From assembly GCF_019312595.1 (NCBI RefSeq), contig NZ_JAHWDQ010000001.1:1552926-1616925 (forward strand): a stretch of 64,000 nucleotides of DNA, given 5' to 3'. Shown piece by piece: positions 9,744 through 21,300 of this stretch (position 1 is the first letter of the stretch; every line of letters begins with the position of its first letter). This stretch comes from Zhongshania aquimaris. GTDB taxonomy: Bacteria > Pseudomonadota > Gammaproteobacteria > Pseudomonadales > Spongiibacteraceae. The notes below the pieces were generated by a model. It did not search any database. It had not been told where the DNA came from and saw only the letters and a program-made list of their open reading frames with translations. The position numbers and the translations under genes are program-made.

Positions 9744-9908
9744 CAGCCAAACAAAATAACAATGGATCACAGATCCAAACTGAAACCTCGTTTCAAGGTT
9801 ATAGAAGCCTCATACAAAGTCCTCAACCCACAATTGGGTATCAAGAGGCAACGCAGGACGACTGCCGCACAAAACGTTCAAGGACATCAGCAAGGGCCCG
9901 GAGATATC

Positions 9909-12803
9909 ATGCAAACCCAACAAGACAGCACCACCAGTGCCACAGGCATTCCCCCGCAACACAATAACGAAGCAGAACTCAAAGCCACCGCTCCCGGTCA
10001 GTTACGGGTAATCAAGCGCAATGGTTCTGTGGTGCCCTACACCGACGACAAAATCAGTGTGGCAATCACTAAAGCGTTTCTGGCGGTAGAAGGTGGCAAT
10101 GCTGCAGCCTCTACCCGCATCCATGAAACGGTTGCCAAGTTAACTGACCAAGTCAGCGCCACCTTCAAACGCCGTATGCCCTCCGGCGGCACCATGCATA
10201 TTGAAGAGATTCAAGACCAGGTTGAACTGGCCCTGATGCGCAGCGGCGAACACAAAATTGCCCGCGGCTATGTTTTATATCGCGCCGCCCGCGCTGAAGA
10301 GCGCAGCCAGCTAGCGCCTGTTGGTGAAAAAATTCACCCCAGCATCCGCGTTAAGCACGCCGATGGCAGCGAGTCGCCACTAGATCTAGGTCGCTTAGAA
10401 TTCATCGTGCAAGAAGCCTGCGAAGGTCTTAAAGATGTCTCTGCCGCAGCCGTCCAAGAAGAAGCGCTGAAAAGCCTTTATAACGGCGTACCAGAAGATG
10501 AGGTCAATACCTCTCTGGTCATCACCGCCCGCGCCATGGTGGAAAAAGAACACAACTACAGCTTGGTCACCGCCCGCCTGCTGCTAGATAAATTGCGCGC
10601 TGAATCCTTGAGCTTTTTGAACATTGCGCAAAGTGCCACCCAGCACGACATGACCATTTACTACCCACAAGCCCTGCCCGCTTATTTAGCTAAAGGCGCT
10701 GAGCTAGAGCTACTGGACCCGCGCCTGGAAACTGAATACGACGTTGCCGCACTGGGCGCCGCCATCAAGCCTGAGCGCGATATGCAGTTCCATTATCTGG
10801 GCCTGCAAACCCTGTACGACCGCTACTTTATTCACAGCAACGAAGTGCGCATTGAATTGCCGCAAATCTTCTTTATGCGTGTTGCCATGGGTTTGGCAAT
10901 GAACGAAGAAGATCGCAATGCCCGTGCCATTGAGTTCTACGACCTGCTTAGCTCATTCGACTATATGAGCTCTACGCCGACGCTATTCAACGCCGGTACG
11001 CTGCGTCCTCAGCTATCTTCTTGCTACCTAACCACTGTGCCAGACGATCTGCACGGTATTTACGGCGCCATTCAAGACAACGCCATGCTGTCTAAATTTG
11101 CTGGCGGCTTGGGTAATGACTGGACACCGGTTCGCGGCCTGGGCGCTTACATCAAAGGCACCAACGGCAAATCACAAGGTGTTGTCCCCTTCTTAAAAGT
11201 AGTTAACGACACCGCCGTGGCAGTAAACCAAGGCGGCAAGCGCAAAGGCGCGGTGTGTGCTTATTTAGAAAGCTGGCACATCGACGTTGAAGAGTTTCTT
11301 GAGCTGCGCAAAAACACCGGTGATGACCGTCGTCGTACCCACGACATGAACACCGCCAACTGGATTCCTGACCTGTTCATGAAGCGGGTTTTCCAAGACG
11401 GCGAGTGGACCCTGTTCTCACCAAACAATGTACCCGACCTGCACGACCTGTACGGCAAAGCCTTTGAAACCCGCTTTGAAGAATACGAGGCGATGACTCG
11501 CACTGGCGAACTCAAACTGTTCAAGCGCATAAAAGCGGCTGACCTGTGGCGCAAAATTCTGTCTATGCTGTTCGAAACTGGCCACCCATGGATCACCTTT
11601 AAAGACCCATGCAACCTGCGCAGCCCACAGCAACACGTTGGCGTAGTGCACTCATCCAACCTGTGTACAGAAATCACCCTGAACACCAGCAAAGATGAAA
11701 TCGCTGTTTGTAACCTCGGCTCGGTTAACCTGGCTCAGCACATTGGCGACAATGGCCTAGACTTGGTGAAACTAGAGAAGACCGTTAAAACCGCAGTGCG
11801 CATGCTCGACAACGTCATCGACATTAACTACTACAGCGTGCCACAAGCGAAAAACTCAAACTTCAAACACCGCCCTGTTGGCCTGGGTTTGATGGGTTTC
11901 CAAGACGCGCTATACAAGCAGCACATCCCCTACTCCTCTGACGAGGCAGTGGAATTTGCCGACCGCTCAATGGAAGCCATCAGCTACTACGCCATTAAAT
12001 CCTCAAGTGATTTGGCCGTAGAGCGCGGCGCTTACCAAAGCTACGAAGGCTCACTGTGGAGCCGTGGCATTCTGCCTATCGACTCAGTTGGCATCTTGGT
12101 TGAAGAGCGCGGTGCAGACTACATCGAAGTGGATCGCAGCGAAACGCTAGACTGGAACAGCCTGCGCGCCGTTGTTAAAGCGCAAGGCATGCGTAACTCC
12201 AACGTGATGGCGATTGCGCCTACGGCCACTATCGCTAACATCACCGGTGTGTCGCAATCTATCGAACCGACTTACCAAAACCTGTATGTGAAATCTAACC
12301 TGTCTGGCGAGTTCACCGTGGTGAACCCTTACTTGGTAAAAGACCTAAAAGAGCGCGGCCTGTGGGACGCGGTGATGGTTAACGATCTCAAATACTACGA
12401 AGGCTCGGTGAGCAAAATCGACCGTATTCCAGACGACCTTAAAGCGCTGTACGCCACCGCGTTTGAAGTTGAGCCGCGCTGGTTGGTAGACGCCGCAAGC
12501 CGCCGTCAAAAATGGTTGGACCAAGCCCAATCGCTAAACCTATACATAGCTGGTGCATCGGGTAAAAAGCTCGACATCACCTACCGTATGGCATGGTACC
12601 GCGGTCTAAAAACCACTTACTACCTCCGCGCATTGGCCGCTAGCTCCACCGAGAAATCAACGGTATCTCAAGGCTCAATGAACAAGGTATCGTCGCAGTC
12701 AGCACCTAAAGCAGCCGCCACCGCGTCTGCCGCTGCACCGCAAGCTGCGCCGGTTCCACTGGCCTGCTCGCTGGACGATCCAGACTGCGAAGCCTGTCAA
12801 TAA
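9909..12803 (+). CDS. nrdA: Ribonucleoside-diphosphate reductase class Ia, alpha subunit
   Basis: This is the catalytic subunit that reduces ribonucleoside diphosphates to deoxynucleotides, 964 residues. I place the start at the ATG at 9909. It has a CGGAG ribosome site and leaves the DnaA and NrdR sites untranslated; the frame stays open upstream to 9678, but that part overlaps the regulatory region. An ATP-cone follows a short linker ([16 protein letters not shown]). Catalytic cysteines and partners appear in [20 protein letters not shown] and [10 protein letters not shown], with the C-terminal redox pair in [14 protein letters not shown]. The Ala/Pro-rich linker before that tail is typical. 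It pairs with NrdB, 95 bp downstream. Confidence 0.96.
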   Translation: MQTQQDSTTSATGIPPQHNNEAELKATAPGQLRVIKRNGSVVPYTDDKISVAITKAFLAVEGGNAAASTRIHETVAKLTDQVSATFKRRMPSGGTMHIEEIQDQVELALMRSGEHKIARGYVLYRAARAEERSQLAPVGEKIHPSIRVKHADGSESPLDLGRLEFIVQEACEGLKDVSAAAVQEEALKSLYNGVPEDEVNTSLVITARAMVEKEHNYSLVTARLLLDKLRAESLSFLNIAQSATQHDMTIYYPQALPAYLAKGAELELLDPRLETEYDVAALGAAIKPERDMQFHYLGLQTLYDRYFIHSNEVRIELPQIFFMRVAMGLAMNEEDRNARAIEFYDLLSSFDYMSSTPTLFNAGTLRPQLSSCYLTTVPDDLHGIYGAIQDNAMLSKFAGGLGNDWTPVRGLGAYIKGTNGKSQGVVPFLKVVNDTAVAVNQGGKRKGAVCAYLESWHIDVEEFLELRKNTGDDRRRTHDMNTANWIPDLFMKRVFQDGEWTLFSPNNVPDLHDLYGKAFETRFEEYEAMTRTGELKLFKRIKAADLWRKILSMLFETGHPWITFKDPCNLRSPQQHVGVVHSSNLCTEITLNTSKDEIAVCNLGSVNLAQHIGDNGLDLVKLEKTVKTAVRMLDNVIDINYYSVPQAKNSNFKHRPVGLGLMGFQDALYKQHIPYSSDEAVEFADRSMEAISYYAIKSSSDLAVERGAYQSYEGSLWSRGILPIDSVGILVEERGADYIEVDRSETLDWNSLRAVVKAQGMRNSNVMAIAPTATIANITGVSQSIEPTYQNLYVKSNLSGEFTVVNPYLVKDLKERGLWDAVMVNDLKYYEGSVSKIDRIPDDLKALYATAFEVEPRWLVDAASRRQKWLDQAQSLNLYIAGASGKKLDITYRMAWYRGLKTTYYLRALAASSTEKSTVSQGSMNKVSSQSAPKAAATASAAAPQAAPVPLACSLDDPDCEACQ

Positions 12804-12810
12804 GTGCGCA

Positions 12811-12825
12811 GGGGCCGCTGGCCCC
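12811..12825 (+). terminator. Short GC hairpin between nrdA and nrdB
   Basis: GGGGCC-GCT-GGCCCC forms a 6-bp stem right after the nrdA stop codon. It is followed by TTGG rather than a T-run, so it is more likely an mRNA-processing or attenuating element than a full terminator. Just behind lies a GTCGGACGCCGG...GTCTGACG palindromic stretch resembling the host repeat families. Confidence 0.4.
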
Positions 12826-12898
12826 TTGGTCGGACGCCGGATGTCTGGCGTCTGACGAAAAATACAGAGCAACACACATAAAGAATTGAGGTTATAAA

Positions 12899-14137
12899 AT
12901 GTTAAGTTGGGACGAATTCGACAAAGACGAAGCACCCGCAAAAGCACCAGCGCCCAAAAGCCAAGCACCAAAAACTGCCGAGCCTGTGGTTAGCGCAGCA
13001 CTCAACACCATGAACGAAGAAGACGGCGTCAGCATTGCCGATCAATCTGTGCTCGAAAAAGCCAATGCCGCTATCGAACACCTGGACGTTGCCGCGGGTT
13101 TAGAAGAACTGGAAATGGGCGCCGCGCGTCTGCGCGTAGAAGACAAGCGCATCATCAACTGCCACCTCGACCTAAACCAACTCGTACCATTTAAATACGA
13201 CTGGGCATGGCAGAAATACCTCGACGGCTGCGCCAACCACTGGATGCCGCAAGAAGTGAACATGACCGCCGACATCGCCATGTGGAAAAATCCAGAAGGC
13301 CTGACCGACGACGAGCGCCGCATCATCATGCGCTCACTGGGCTACTTCTCAACCGCCGACTCGCTGGTTGCCAACAACCTCGTATTAGCGGTGTATCGTC
13401 ACATCACCAACCCAGAGTGCCGCCAATACCTATTGCGCCAAGCCTTTGAAGAAGCCATCCACACCCACGCCTACCAATACTGCGTAGAGTCACTGGGCAT
13501 GGACGAAGCCGAAGTCTTCAATATGTACCGCGAACTGCCCTCCATCGCCAAAAAAGCCGCGTGGAGCCTGCAGCACACCCAGGCACTGGGCGACCCGAAC
13601 TTCCACACCGGCACCCCAGAAACCGACCAGGAACTGCTACGCAACCTGATTGGCTTCTACGCGGTAACCGAAGGCATCTTCTTCTACTGTGGCTTCACCC
13701 AAATACTGTCTATGGGCCGACGCAACAAAATGACCGGCATCGCCGAACAGTTCCAGTACATACTCCGCGACGAGTCTATGCACCTGAACTTCGGCATCGA
13801 CATGATCAACCAGATCAAACTGGAAAACCCACACCTCTGGAGCGAAAAATTCCAAGGCGAAGTCACCCAAATGATCGTCGAAGGCATGCAGCTAGAAATC
13901 GAATACGCCCGCGACTCAATGCCGCGCGGCGTACTCGGCATGAACTCCGCCATGATGGAAGAATACCTCCAATTCATCGCCAACCGCCGCCTAAGCCAAC
14001 TCGGCTTAAAAGAACAATTCCCCGGCGCGCAAAACCCATTCCCATGGATGAGCGAAATCATGGACTTGCGCAAAGAGAAAAACTTCTTTGAGACGCGTGT
14101 GATTGAGTATCAGACTGGTGGGGCGTTGACTTGGTAG
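12899..14137 (+). CDS. nrdB: Ribonucleoside-diphosphate reductase class Ia, beta subunit
   Basis: The radical-carrying subunit has 412 residues. The N-terminal ~75 residues are an Ala/Lys/Glu-rich extension ([15 protein letters not shown]) before the ferritin-like fold. Di-iron ligands are seen in [13 protein letters not shown] and DESMHLNFG with the acidic residue in [15 protein letters not shown], and the Tyr of HAYQY is the probable radical site. It supplies the tyrosyl radical to NrdA. It is followed by a perfect terminator palindrome. This is the last conserved-chromosome gene before the accessory island. Confidence 0.95.
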   Translation: MLSWDEFDKDEAPAKAPAPKSQAPKTAEPVVSAALNTMNEEDGVSIADQSVLEKANAAIEHLDVAAGLEELEMGAARLRVEDKRIINCHLDLNQLVPFKYDWAWQKYLDGCANHWMPQEVNMTADIAMWKNPEGLTDDERRIIMRSLGYFSTADSLVANNLVLAVYRHITNPECRQYLLRQAFEEAIHTHAYQYCVESLGMDEAEVFNMYRELPSIAKKAAWSLQHTQALGDPNFHTGTPETDQELLRNLIGFYAVTEGIFFYCGFTQILSMGRRNKMTGIAEQFQYILRDESMHLNFGIDMINQIKLENPHLWSEKFQGEVTQMIVEGMQLEIEYARDSMPRGVLGMNSAMMEEYLQFIANRRLSQLGLKEQFPGAQNPFPWMSEIMDLRKEKNFFETRVIEYQTGGALTW

Positions 14138-14142
14138 GGGCT

Positions 14143-14225
14143 GCGCCATCAGAAACACTTAGAGGATGGACTAGACACTTAGACACTGGACTGGCAGAAA
14201 CTTAGAGGATGGACTACATCTTTGG
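14143..14225. repeat. Left copy of inverted island-flanking repeat
   Basis: This copy reads CATCAGAAACACTTAGAGG-TGGACTAGA, then a spacer, then GAAACTTAGAGGATGGACTAC and ATCTTT. The same modules occur in the same order on the opposite strand at 42091-42185, 28 kb away. Two internal half-units share ACTTAGAGGATGGACTA. It begins six bases after the nrdB stop codon. Whether it marks the edge of the island or is a dispersed host repeat is unresolved. Confidence 0.75.
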
Positions 14226-14230
14226 TGACT

Positions 14231-14270
14231 GAATCGAAAAAGCCGAGGTTAACCTCGGCTTTTTCGATTC
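14231..14270. terminator. Perfect bidirectional terminator palindrome behind nrdB
   Basis: A 20-bp perfect inverted repeat starts GAATCGAAAAAGCCGAGGTT and is followed at once by its reverse complement. Poly-A/poly-T blocks inside both arms make it work for nrdB transcripts from the left and island transcripts from the right. Confidence 0.85.
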
Positions 14271-14344
14271 CAACATATCGGAATAACTGGTTTCAGTGAA
14301 CAAAGCGAAAAAATGCATTATTCAACGTTCTCTTGTGCTCCGGT

Positions 14345-14926
14345 TCAATTCTTGGCCCGCGGGAATAGAGCTCTCCACTGAAAATCTCCATCTGAGTCAG
14401 AATGAAATATAGGCAGCGTGTTATTTGGACACCTGTCTGGAAAAACTAACAGCAAACCAACCCCTCCATACCCTAGCGGACTTTTTGAGGCGACTTGTGC
14501 CCCAAGCCGAGAACAAAGAGCCTTTGCTTTCTGTCGTTCAATCTCATCACCCCAAGCACAAGATTCTTCTGAAAAAGCAAAATGCTTTGGCGCCAACATT
14601 TCGCTAGTTTTAAAATGAACATCCAATTCGGAATACTTCCCCAAGACACTCTCGACAACTTGCTCAGCGGCAGGGGTAGAAATAAGAACAGAAACTAAAA
14701 CTGTGGCTGAGCGCGTCTCAATCATTGCACGATTGTTCGACAGAAATAAATCAATGTTATTTGACAACGACCTCCCTGTCGCAGAAATATCATCTATCAA
14801 AACAATTCCATTGATAGTCACATTACTTTGAGATTCAATTCTAGTAACCCCATCTAAAAATCGCTCTGAAGAGACCACGTTTTTTGAAGGAATTAAATTC
14901 TCCTCAGCGTATTTCGAAGCAAAGTA
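14345..14926 (-). pseudogene. Phosphoribosyltransferase-like domain (PRTase-CE type), cut off by an amber codon
   Basis: About 193 codons continue in exactly the same reading frame as the NTPase gene upstream, after its TAG at 14927-14929. The joined protein reads DGEAKSG-stop-YFASKYAEENLIPSKN, which looks like one uninterrupted conserved segment. Further on, VLIDDISATGRSL is a PRPP-binding loop typical of phosphoribosyltransferases. This resembles the PRTase-CE domains proposed as effectors fused to NTPases in conflict systems. A GTG at 14878 gives a free-standing 177-residue frame, but it would lack the N-terminal part of the domain. The likely states are a one-base nonsense mutation (for example CAG to TAG), suppression, or recoding. 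Otherwise the domain looks undamaged. Confidence 0.65.
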
Positions 14927-17572
14927 CTACCCACTCTTTGCCTCGCCATCCACATATACAACTACAATATCACTTCGCTTTTCATTACGAGCCTTCTGCA
15001 CATACGGTTTAAAGTAACTTTTAAACCTCTCGTGTATATCTTTCAGTTTCTGCCTTATTTCTATTTCCGTCAAAAACCTAATATTCTTAATCAGTTTAAA
15101 CAATAAGCGCTGCTCTTCAATATCATCCAGTTGCCGCAGCCACATCTTCACATTTTCCGAAGTAATAGACATACCTCGATAAGGCCGCCACCGTGCAACT
15201 ACCGAATCAATTTCTGAAGAACTTACCAAGAGTCCTTGTTCACGCTTTGCGGCCTCGGACTCCACCGCATCACCTAAAGCGTCAACCATCAGTTTCACCA
15301 CCCCAACATTACATATCCATTTCTCAAAAAATGGAACAACAAACCCATAGATCCCTGCAGCCTCAAACAGAATATTTCGACGAACAAACTCATCCAAATA
15401 AGCCTTTATTTCATGCCCACCAATTAACGATGAGTTATTTGAATTTTGTATATTTTCCAAACTTAACGCCTGGCGCTCCCTCAGACACCGTGCAATTGCA
15501 ACCAACGTCCTGCACCGCTTAATTACAACTGCTTCAGCGTCAATCTCAGCTTTCTGTATTCCATCCTTCCAATGATGCGCAAATGAATTAGTATCCAATC
15601 GATCGACAAGTCGATCTATAGACAACAAAACCTCCCTTTCCGAAATCTCTGAATCCCTTTCACTCACAGCCTCCGAAAATATTTCGGAACAAACTAATTT
15701 CGTATAATACGGATGCCCATTTGTAAAAAAGAACAGCTCATTAATGGCAGCATCCGACCAAGATAAAATATCACTAGCGGGCGAAACAACAAGATCCCTG
15801 TAATCCTCTTGCTCGGTCTCTTTAGAAAAATAATCGATTGACTCATAGACAAATTTATTAAGCTGGTCGCCTTGCGCATTAATAATGAATGGCATGTTTT
15901 CGCCACCAACAAGAATAAATGCCAAATTCCTCTTAGAGCTAAGAGTTCGAATATTAGCAAAAAACGACTCCGCAAGAGGCCCATACCTATACATTTCAGA
16001 ATGAATTTCATCAAACTCATCTAAAACCACAAGATACTTTTCATCTGGACTATATTTTAATAATTTCGTTGCCAATTCATTTAAGGGAGATAAACTTCCA
16101 TTAAATACGATTTCATCACGCGCAAGGTCACCCGGCAAACTCTCCTTCAGAAAATTCCCTATATTTCGCCCAAGTAAATTTACTGACTCTTCCGATCCCG
16201 GCGCCGCCACTTCACCCCACTCGATATAATGGCACTTAAACTTATCCCCCCCCTGCAGCTGAAGACTGTCTACAACCGCAAGCGCCAACGAAGTCTTCCC
16301 GATACGCTTCTGTCCGGAAATATAACAAGACTGCATCCGCTGCTTCAAAAAAAGCTTAACAATTTCACCAAGCTTTCGCTTTCGCCCTACAAACTCTTCG
16401 CCCTCCGCGACCTCAGTACTATATGGCTCCTTATATCCCAAATCATCCCAATCAACATCGCTCTTCTGCGCTTGCAACGTACATTCAAACACCTCATCAT
16501 CAAAATCAGAGCTTCCCTGCCTCCTCCAGCTAACAACAAAATGAAAAGTAAAGTTGTCTACAGGAGATAGCACCAAAATTGGTATTACAACCTCAAAACT
16601 TCCGGGCCGCACTTTCCCGAGCGCATGAGTGGTTGACAAATAGATAGGCATATCCTCATCTATTGATATTTCTATACGCACATCATAAGCAATACCGGGG
16701 CCACGATTTATCATCGGCACCCGCACATCAATCTCCCGATCAACATCATGCAATGGGTAGCGCTTTGCAGCGCAATATTTCCCCGCTCGCAACGGCTCAA
16801 TACTGCAAGAAAACTTCTCACCCGCTCCGGATTCCGCTCTCTCTAGCGCTCGCCTTATAAGAAGAATTACTGGTCGGTACACGCCATTAGTAAGAAAATT
16901 ATAATTTTCATCTACATATGCCTCTTGCGAATCAAGAAACTTACGTAAATCATTAATTGGGTCTACAAATTCATCACTAGTTTCATCAACTATAATATCA
17001 ATATAGTGAAAAATTTTATTCATGGCTGTAGTAATATTTGAAATACCATAAAAATCAAGATACGTTTTACTTGTTCTATTATTAAGAGATTTTAAAATTT
17101 CCTCTCGATTGGAAATAACGCCTTCAAGCGTATCCGGTATTGCAGCCCAAAATTTAAATTCAGAAACCACGTCACCATGCAAAGATTTAACTAAAGGATA
17201 ATTTTCGTAAGTCTGTTTCTTGGAGTCAATTTTAAACTTCTTACACAGATCAGGAAGATACTTATCAACTGCACTTACGAACAAGACCTCTATCCTAGAT
17301 TCGATTCGCGTAGTAGGGAGAAGTCCGTCCACTGAAAGAGAGCGCAAAAGTATAATCAGTATTTTACGCCTAAGTGCGTGTTCACAATCACCCAAACTAT
17401 TAAGCAACTTCTCAAAAGAATTAGACTTCCATTCAATATGATTCGGCAAAATATCGCCTATTAAGTCTTTTAAGGCTTCAATTGAGTCCGACAATATTCC
17501 CTCGGAGCTATTTTCAAGGCTCTTTTCAAAAATTGAAACCAATTCATTACTTCTTCGATATTCCATTATCAC
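14927..17572 (-). CDS. STAND/AAA-type NTPase, front part of an NTPase-PRTase protein
   Basis: This 881-codon frame encodes a large helical N-terminal region of unknown fold, a middle beta-rich region, then an ATPase. The ATPase follows GEEFVGRKRKL, with Walker A GQKRIGKTS near residue 420 and Walker B VVLDEFDEI near 517, then a helical winged-type tail. Such STAND or MNS-like ATPases act as sensors or switches in bacterial conflict and phage-defence systems. The frame stops at TAG 14927 inside what appears to be the start of a phosphoribosyltransferase-like effector domain that continues in frame. The gene starts 44 bp after the metalloprotease gene of the restriction operon and may be cotranscribed. 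It is AT-rich relative to nrdAB, consistent with acquisition. Confidence 0.75.
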   Translation of the reverse strand: MIMEYRRSNELVSIFEKSLENSSEGILSDSIEALKDLIGDILPNHIEWKSNSFEKLLNSLGDCEHALRRKILIILLRSLSVDGLLPTTRIESRIEVLFVSAVDKYLPDLCKKFKIDSKKQTYENYPLVKSLHGDVVSEFKFWAAIPDTLEGVISNREEILKSLNNRTSKTYLDFYGISNITTAMNKIFHYIDIIVDETSDEFVDPINDLRKFLDSQEAYVDENYNFLTNGVYRPVILLIRRALERAESGAGEKFSCSIEPLRAGKYCAAKRYPLHDVDREIDVRVPMINRGPGIAYDVRIEISIDEDMPIYLSTTHALGKVRPGSFEVVIPILVLSPVDNFTFHFVVSWRRQGSSDFDDEVFECTLQAQKSDVDWDDLGYKEPYSTEVAEGEEFVGRKRKLGEIVKLFLKQRMQSCYISGQKRIGKTSLALAVVDSLQLQGGDKFKCHYIEWGEVAAPGSEESVNLLGRNIGNFLKESLPGDLARDEIVFNGSLSPLNELATKLLKYSPDEKYLVVLDEFDEIHSEMYRYGPLAESFFANIRTLSSKRNLAFILVGGENMPFIINAQGDQLNKFVYESIDYFSKETEQEDYRDLVVSPASDILSWSDAAINELFFFTNGHPYYTKLVCSEIFSEAVSERDSEISEREVLLSIDRLVDRLDTNSFAHHWKDGIQKAEIDAEAVVIKRCRTLVAIARCLRERQALSLENIQNSNNSSLIGGHEIKAYLDEFVRRNILFEAAGIYGFVVPFFEKWICNVGVVKLMVDALGDAVESEAAKREQGLLVSSSEIDSVVARWRPYRGMSITSENVKMWLRQLDDIEEQRLLFKLIKNIRFLTEIEIRQKLKDIHERFKSYFKPYVQKARNEKRSDIVVVYVDGEAKSG

Positions 17573-17616
17573 ACCTTACATTTTACTTAATTTTATTAAC
17601 ATGTAATCCCAAGAGC

Positions 17617-18369
17617 CTAAGAAACGAACTCGGATACCTTTGCGTCCAAAATATCTTTCACTTTCATATAATTTGGCAGGACGCCAGCCAACATCCTATA
17701 AAACCGTTCACTATGGTTATGCTCCGCGATATGGCAGAGCTCATGCAATATCACATAGTCGATACACTCACGCGACGCTTTGACTAGATGTGGATTTAGC
17801 GTTAACCGGCCATTTGGCGAGCAGCTCCCCCATTGTGTTTTCATGCTAAATATTCGCATTGGCGGGCGTTCGTTTACCCATAGCGCCTGCTCAAGCATGG
17901 CATCAAGGCGTTTAGCGAATACTTCTTTCGCGCGAACTCTGTACCAATCAACCAAAACTTTCTGTACTGCTTCCGGGCTTTTCTGCTTTATCGTCACTTC
18001 TAGCTTCCCGCGCAGTAATTTAACGCCAGGAGCTTGGCTCAAATCTTCAATCACTTTAAGCTGATATTGCTTACCCAAGTAATAATGGCTTTCGCCACTA
18101 ATGTATTGGCGCGGTGTGATGTGTTCCAGCTGTTTGCGGAAATCCCTTAATTGCTCGTAGATCCAACGGCCACGTTTTTTAACAGCGGTAAGCACGTCAT
18201 CATTACAGGCATCCTCATGTGCCGAAACGACTACTCGGCAATCAGGGTAGACCTTTATCAGCGCTTTACTGCTACCTTGGTGACGCAACACGCGCTCAAA
18301 GCTGATCTGCTCATCTCCGTAGCTAAAGCTCATTCGCTTAGCCTTTGTATAAATGGGGACACTCATCAA
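17617..18369 (-). CDS. YgjP/DUF45-family zinc metallopeptidase linked to type I RM
   Basis: This 250-residue protein has the zinc-protease motif HELCH inside YVILHELCHIAEHNHSERFY, with a later His as third ligand, typical of the YgjP/WLM (DUF45) family. The family is often encoded beside hsdR, and here it follows hsdR by only 3 bp. Its role in restriction systems is not settled; a proteolytic control of the restriction complex is one idea. The N-terminal two-thirds hold the family pattern with QWGSCSPNGRLTLNPHLV. Length and motifs look complete. Confidence 0.85.
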   Translation of the reverse strand: MMSVPIYTKAKRMSFSYGDEQISFERVLRHQGSSKALIKVYPDCRVVVSAHEDACNDDVLTAVKKRGRWIYEQLRDFRKQLEHITPRQYISGESHYYLGKQYQLKVIEDLSQAPGVKLLRGKLEVTIKQKSPEAVQKVLVDWYRVRAKEVFAKRLDAMLEQALWVNERPPMRIFSMKTQWGSCSPNGRLTLNPHLVKASRECIDYVILHELCHIAEHNHSERFYRMLAGVLPNYMKVKDILDAKVSEFVS

Positions 18370-18372
18370 GCG

Positions 18373-21300
18373 TCAAACTCCACTTAAGCCAATACGAGTG
18401 ATTTGCACGATCATCTCAACAATCTTTTTGGCTTGATCCATGCCACCGCCGATTGCTTTGCACTCTTGGAACATTCTAGGCAACAGCTGCTTCCGTATGT
18501 CGGCTTCGATATTTTGAGGATTGATGGAATTTTCCGCCACTGACATCTCAACTGTTTGGTCGACATCGAGTGCCAACTTGACCCACTTGTCCTGCACCTG
18601 GGGATCGAATGCCGCAAAGGCTTCCGGAAGTATTTTTTTAAAGACTCCAAAATAAGCCTGGGCATGACGATTACCCGCAAAAGAATCGGGAATATCATCT
18701 AAACTACGCGCTTCAACCTGTTCTTCAAACTCTCGAAAGAGCATGTACTGCTTGAGTGGATGTTCGAAAAGCTTCTCCGCATCTGCGATCGCCTCACGCA
18801 ATAACTTAGAAAATGCTTCCTGCGCGTAGGGGTCATCGCGCAGCTCTTGCTCAATCATCCGCGTAACGCGGGTTTTAATGATATCGGTCTCGTTACGAGT
18901 CTTATCTTCACTCCAGTCGTCAGGCTGCTTTTGGCCCATTTTGCCGACTTCATAAACACCATCCGGCTCTTTAACCTCAACGCCCACCACATGTTTGTCC
19001 AGCAACTTTTTAACTTGCTCGGCGTATTCATCATAGTCGATGCGCTCACCGGCATCCTGCTGGACTAATTGCCGCAGACTGGAGAACTGCTTAACGGTCT
19101 CTTTGTAGTGACGACGATCATCGTCGCTAAAGCTCTTGTCCTCAAAGAACGTCGCTGATTGCAGCGCTACCTTCAAGCAGCTGGCAAACGCAGTAAGGGC
19201 TTCATAAAAGTCTTCACGCACCTTTAGGTGAACATCAACCAGTTCACCATTACGATCTTCGGTTTTGGGTACCAATACTTGTCGTAGTTGCTCGATATCG
19301 TTTTTATTCTTAACACCACTAAATATCGCCCAAAGTGTCTTATAAAGCTGCGGCAGCCGCTTGTACTCGGTACTCATCTGATTATAGAGACCCGCAATAT
19401 CATTAAGGTCATAGCCCCCCTGTGTACGGGACGCAAGATCCTGATATTTCTGAATAGTGGTGTCCAACTCCGAGAGAATGCCGCGATAGTCTATTAATAG
19501 GCCAAATTTTTTCTTCGGGTGCAGACGGTTTACCCGTGCAATGGCCTGAATCAGACTATGCTCTTTTAGAGGCTTGTCGATGTAGAGCACTGTGTTTCTC
19601 GGCTCATCAAAGCCGGTAAGCAATTTATCCACCACTATGAGTATTTTCAGCGAATCGTCTTTTTCGAAGCGCTCGACCAAATGTTTGGTGTATGCCTGCT
19701 CATCCTGAGAGCCAACATTATTCTTCCACCACTGGGTTACTTCGGGCGCGGTCTCTTCATCAACAGCAATATTGCCTTCTCGCGTATCTGGAGGGCTCAT
19801 GACCACCGCTGACTCAAATAGCCCAGCCTCATCTAGGTATTTCTTATACTTGATAGCAGCAGCTTTACTATCGCAAGCCACCTGGCCCTTTAGGCCGTCA
19901 TCAATGTTCTTAACAAAGTGATTGGCGATATCAAGGGCAATCAGCCGGATACGGTCATCAGCGCCATAGACTTGGCCTTTTTTCGCAAACTTTCGTTTTA
20001 GGTCAGCTTTTTGGTCATCACTCAAACCCTCGGTAATGCGGTCAAACCAGCTATCTATGGCTCGCTCATTTACGTCTAGATCAGGGATACGCTCTTCATA
20101 GAGTAGCGGTGTCACCGTCTTGTCTTCGACAGCGCGCTGCATAGTATAAGCATGTACTATCGGGCCAAACTTACTGGTCGTTTTATCGTCTTTCAGTAGC
20201 GGAGTGCCAGTAAAAGCAACAAAGGCGGCATTGGGTAACGCCTGCTTCATACGGATGTGGTTTTCACCACCCTGGCTACGATGCCCCTCATCAATCAGCA
20301 CAATAATGTCGGGACTTATGTTCACACACTCAGGTAGCTTGGCTGCAGTATTAAACTTCTGAACAAGTGAAAAGATGATTCGTTCAGTACCCTTACCAAT
20401 CTGCTCGGCCAGGCGCCGACCAGATGTTGCCATGGCTGCCTCTTTATCTTTCCTTCCGGCTAGCTCGCCACCCGAAGCAAAGGTCTTACTTAACTGGGTT
20501 TCTAGGTCTACACGGTCAGTGACTACGACAATACGGCACTGCTTGAGAGTTTCTTGCAGGATAAGTGCCTTGCTTAAAAACACCATGGTGAATGACTTAC
20601 CCGAACCCGTGGTATGCCAAATAACACCACCTTCACGGCCACCGTCAGGCCGCTTGGTGTTGATACGCTCTATAAGGCGCTTAATACCAAAGACTTGCTG
20701 ATATCGAGCGGCAATTTTTCCTGCTTTCTTATCAAACAAGGTGAAGTAGCGCGTCATTTCCAGCAGACGCGCAGGGCTTAGTAAACTTATCAACAATTGA
20801 TCTTGACCAGTAACCGCCAGCTCACCACCACCAACAAGGTTTTGATACCAGCTCAAATCACCAGCAGGGCGATGACTGAAGAGATTCTCGATCTGCTCGT
20901 CAGAAAGCCGTTTGTTCTTAATCGCATACATTTCAGCATCGGAAATGTCTTCTTCACGCCACGCGGCCCAAAACTTAGATGGCGTGCTGCACGTCCCATA
21001 GCGGCCCTCATTACCATTTATAGACAGCAATAATTGGCTGTAAACAAACAGCAGAGGGATTTCATCATGACGCTGATTACGCAGACTTTGCGAGATGCCT
21101 GCGTCAATCGTAGGGCCTTTCTGCGCATTTCCATCAGGGCGCTTAGCCTCAATTACAACGAGGGGTATACCATTTACAAAGCAGACAATATCCGGTCTGC
21201 GACTTTCCACGCCAGCTGACCTAGTTACACTGAATTCCTCAGTAAAAACGAAGCTATTGTTAGCTAGGTTTTCCCAATCAATAAGAGCTATTGTCGGGTT

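Noticed and set aside
9678-9908. Long N-terminal extension of NrdA
   Set aside because: It would make the DnaA box/NrdR-box leader partly coding, has an unfamily-like basic sequence, and a good ribosome site exists at 9909.
14143-14225. Proven Tn7-type end
   Set aside because: The repeat lacks a terminal TGT and clear multiple TnsB sites; I keep it only as a candidate boundary.
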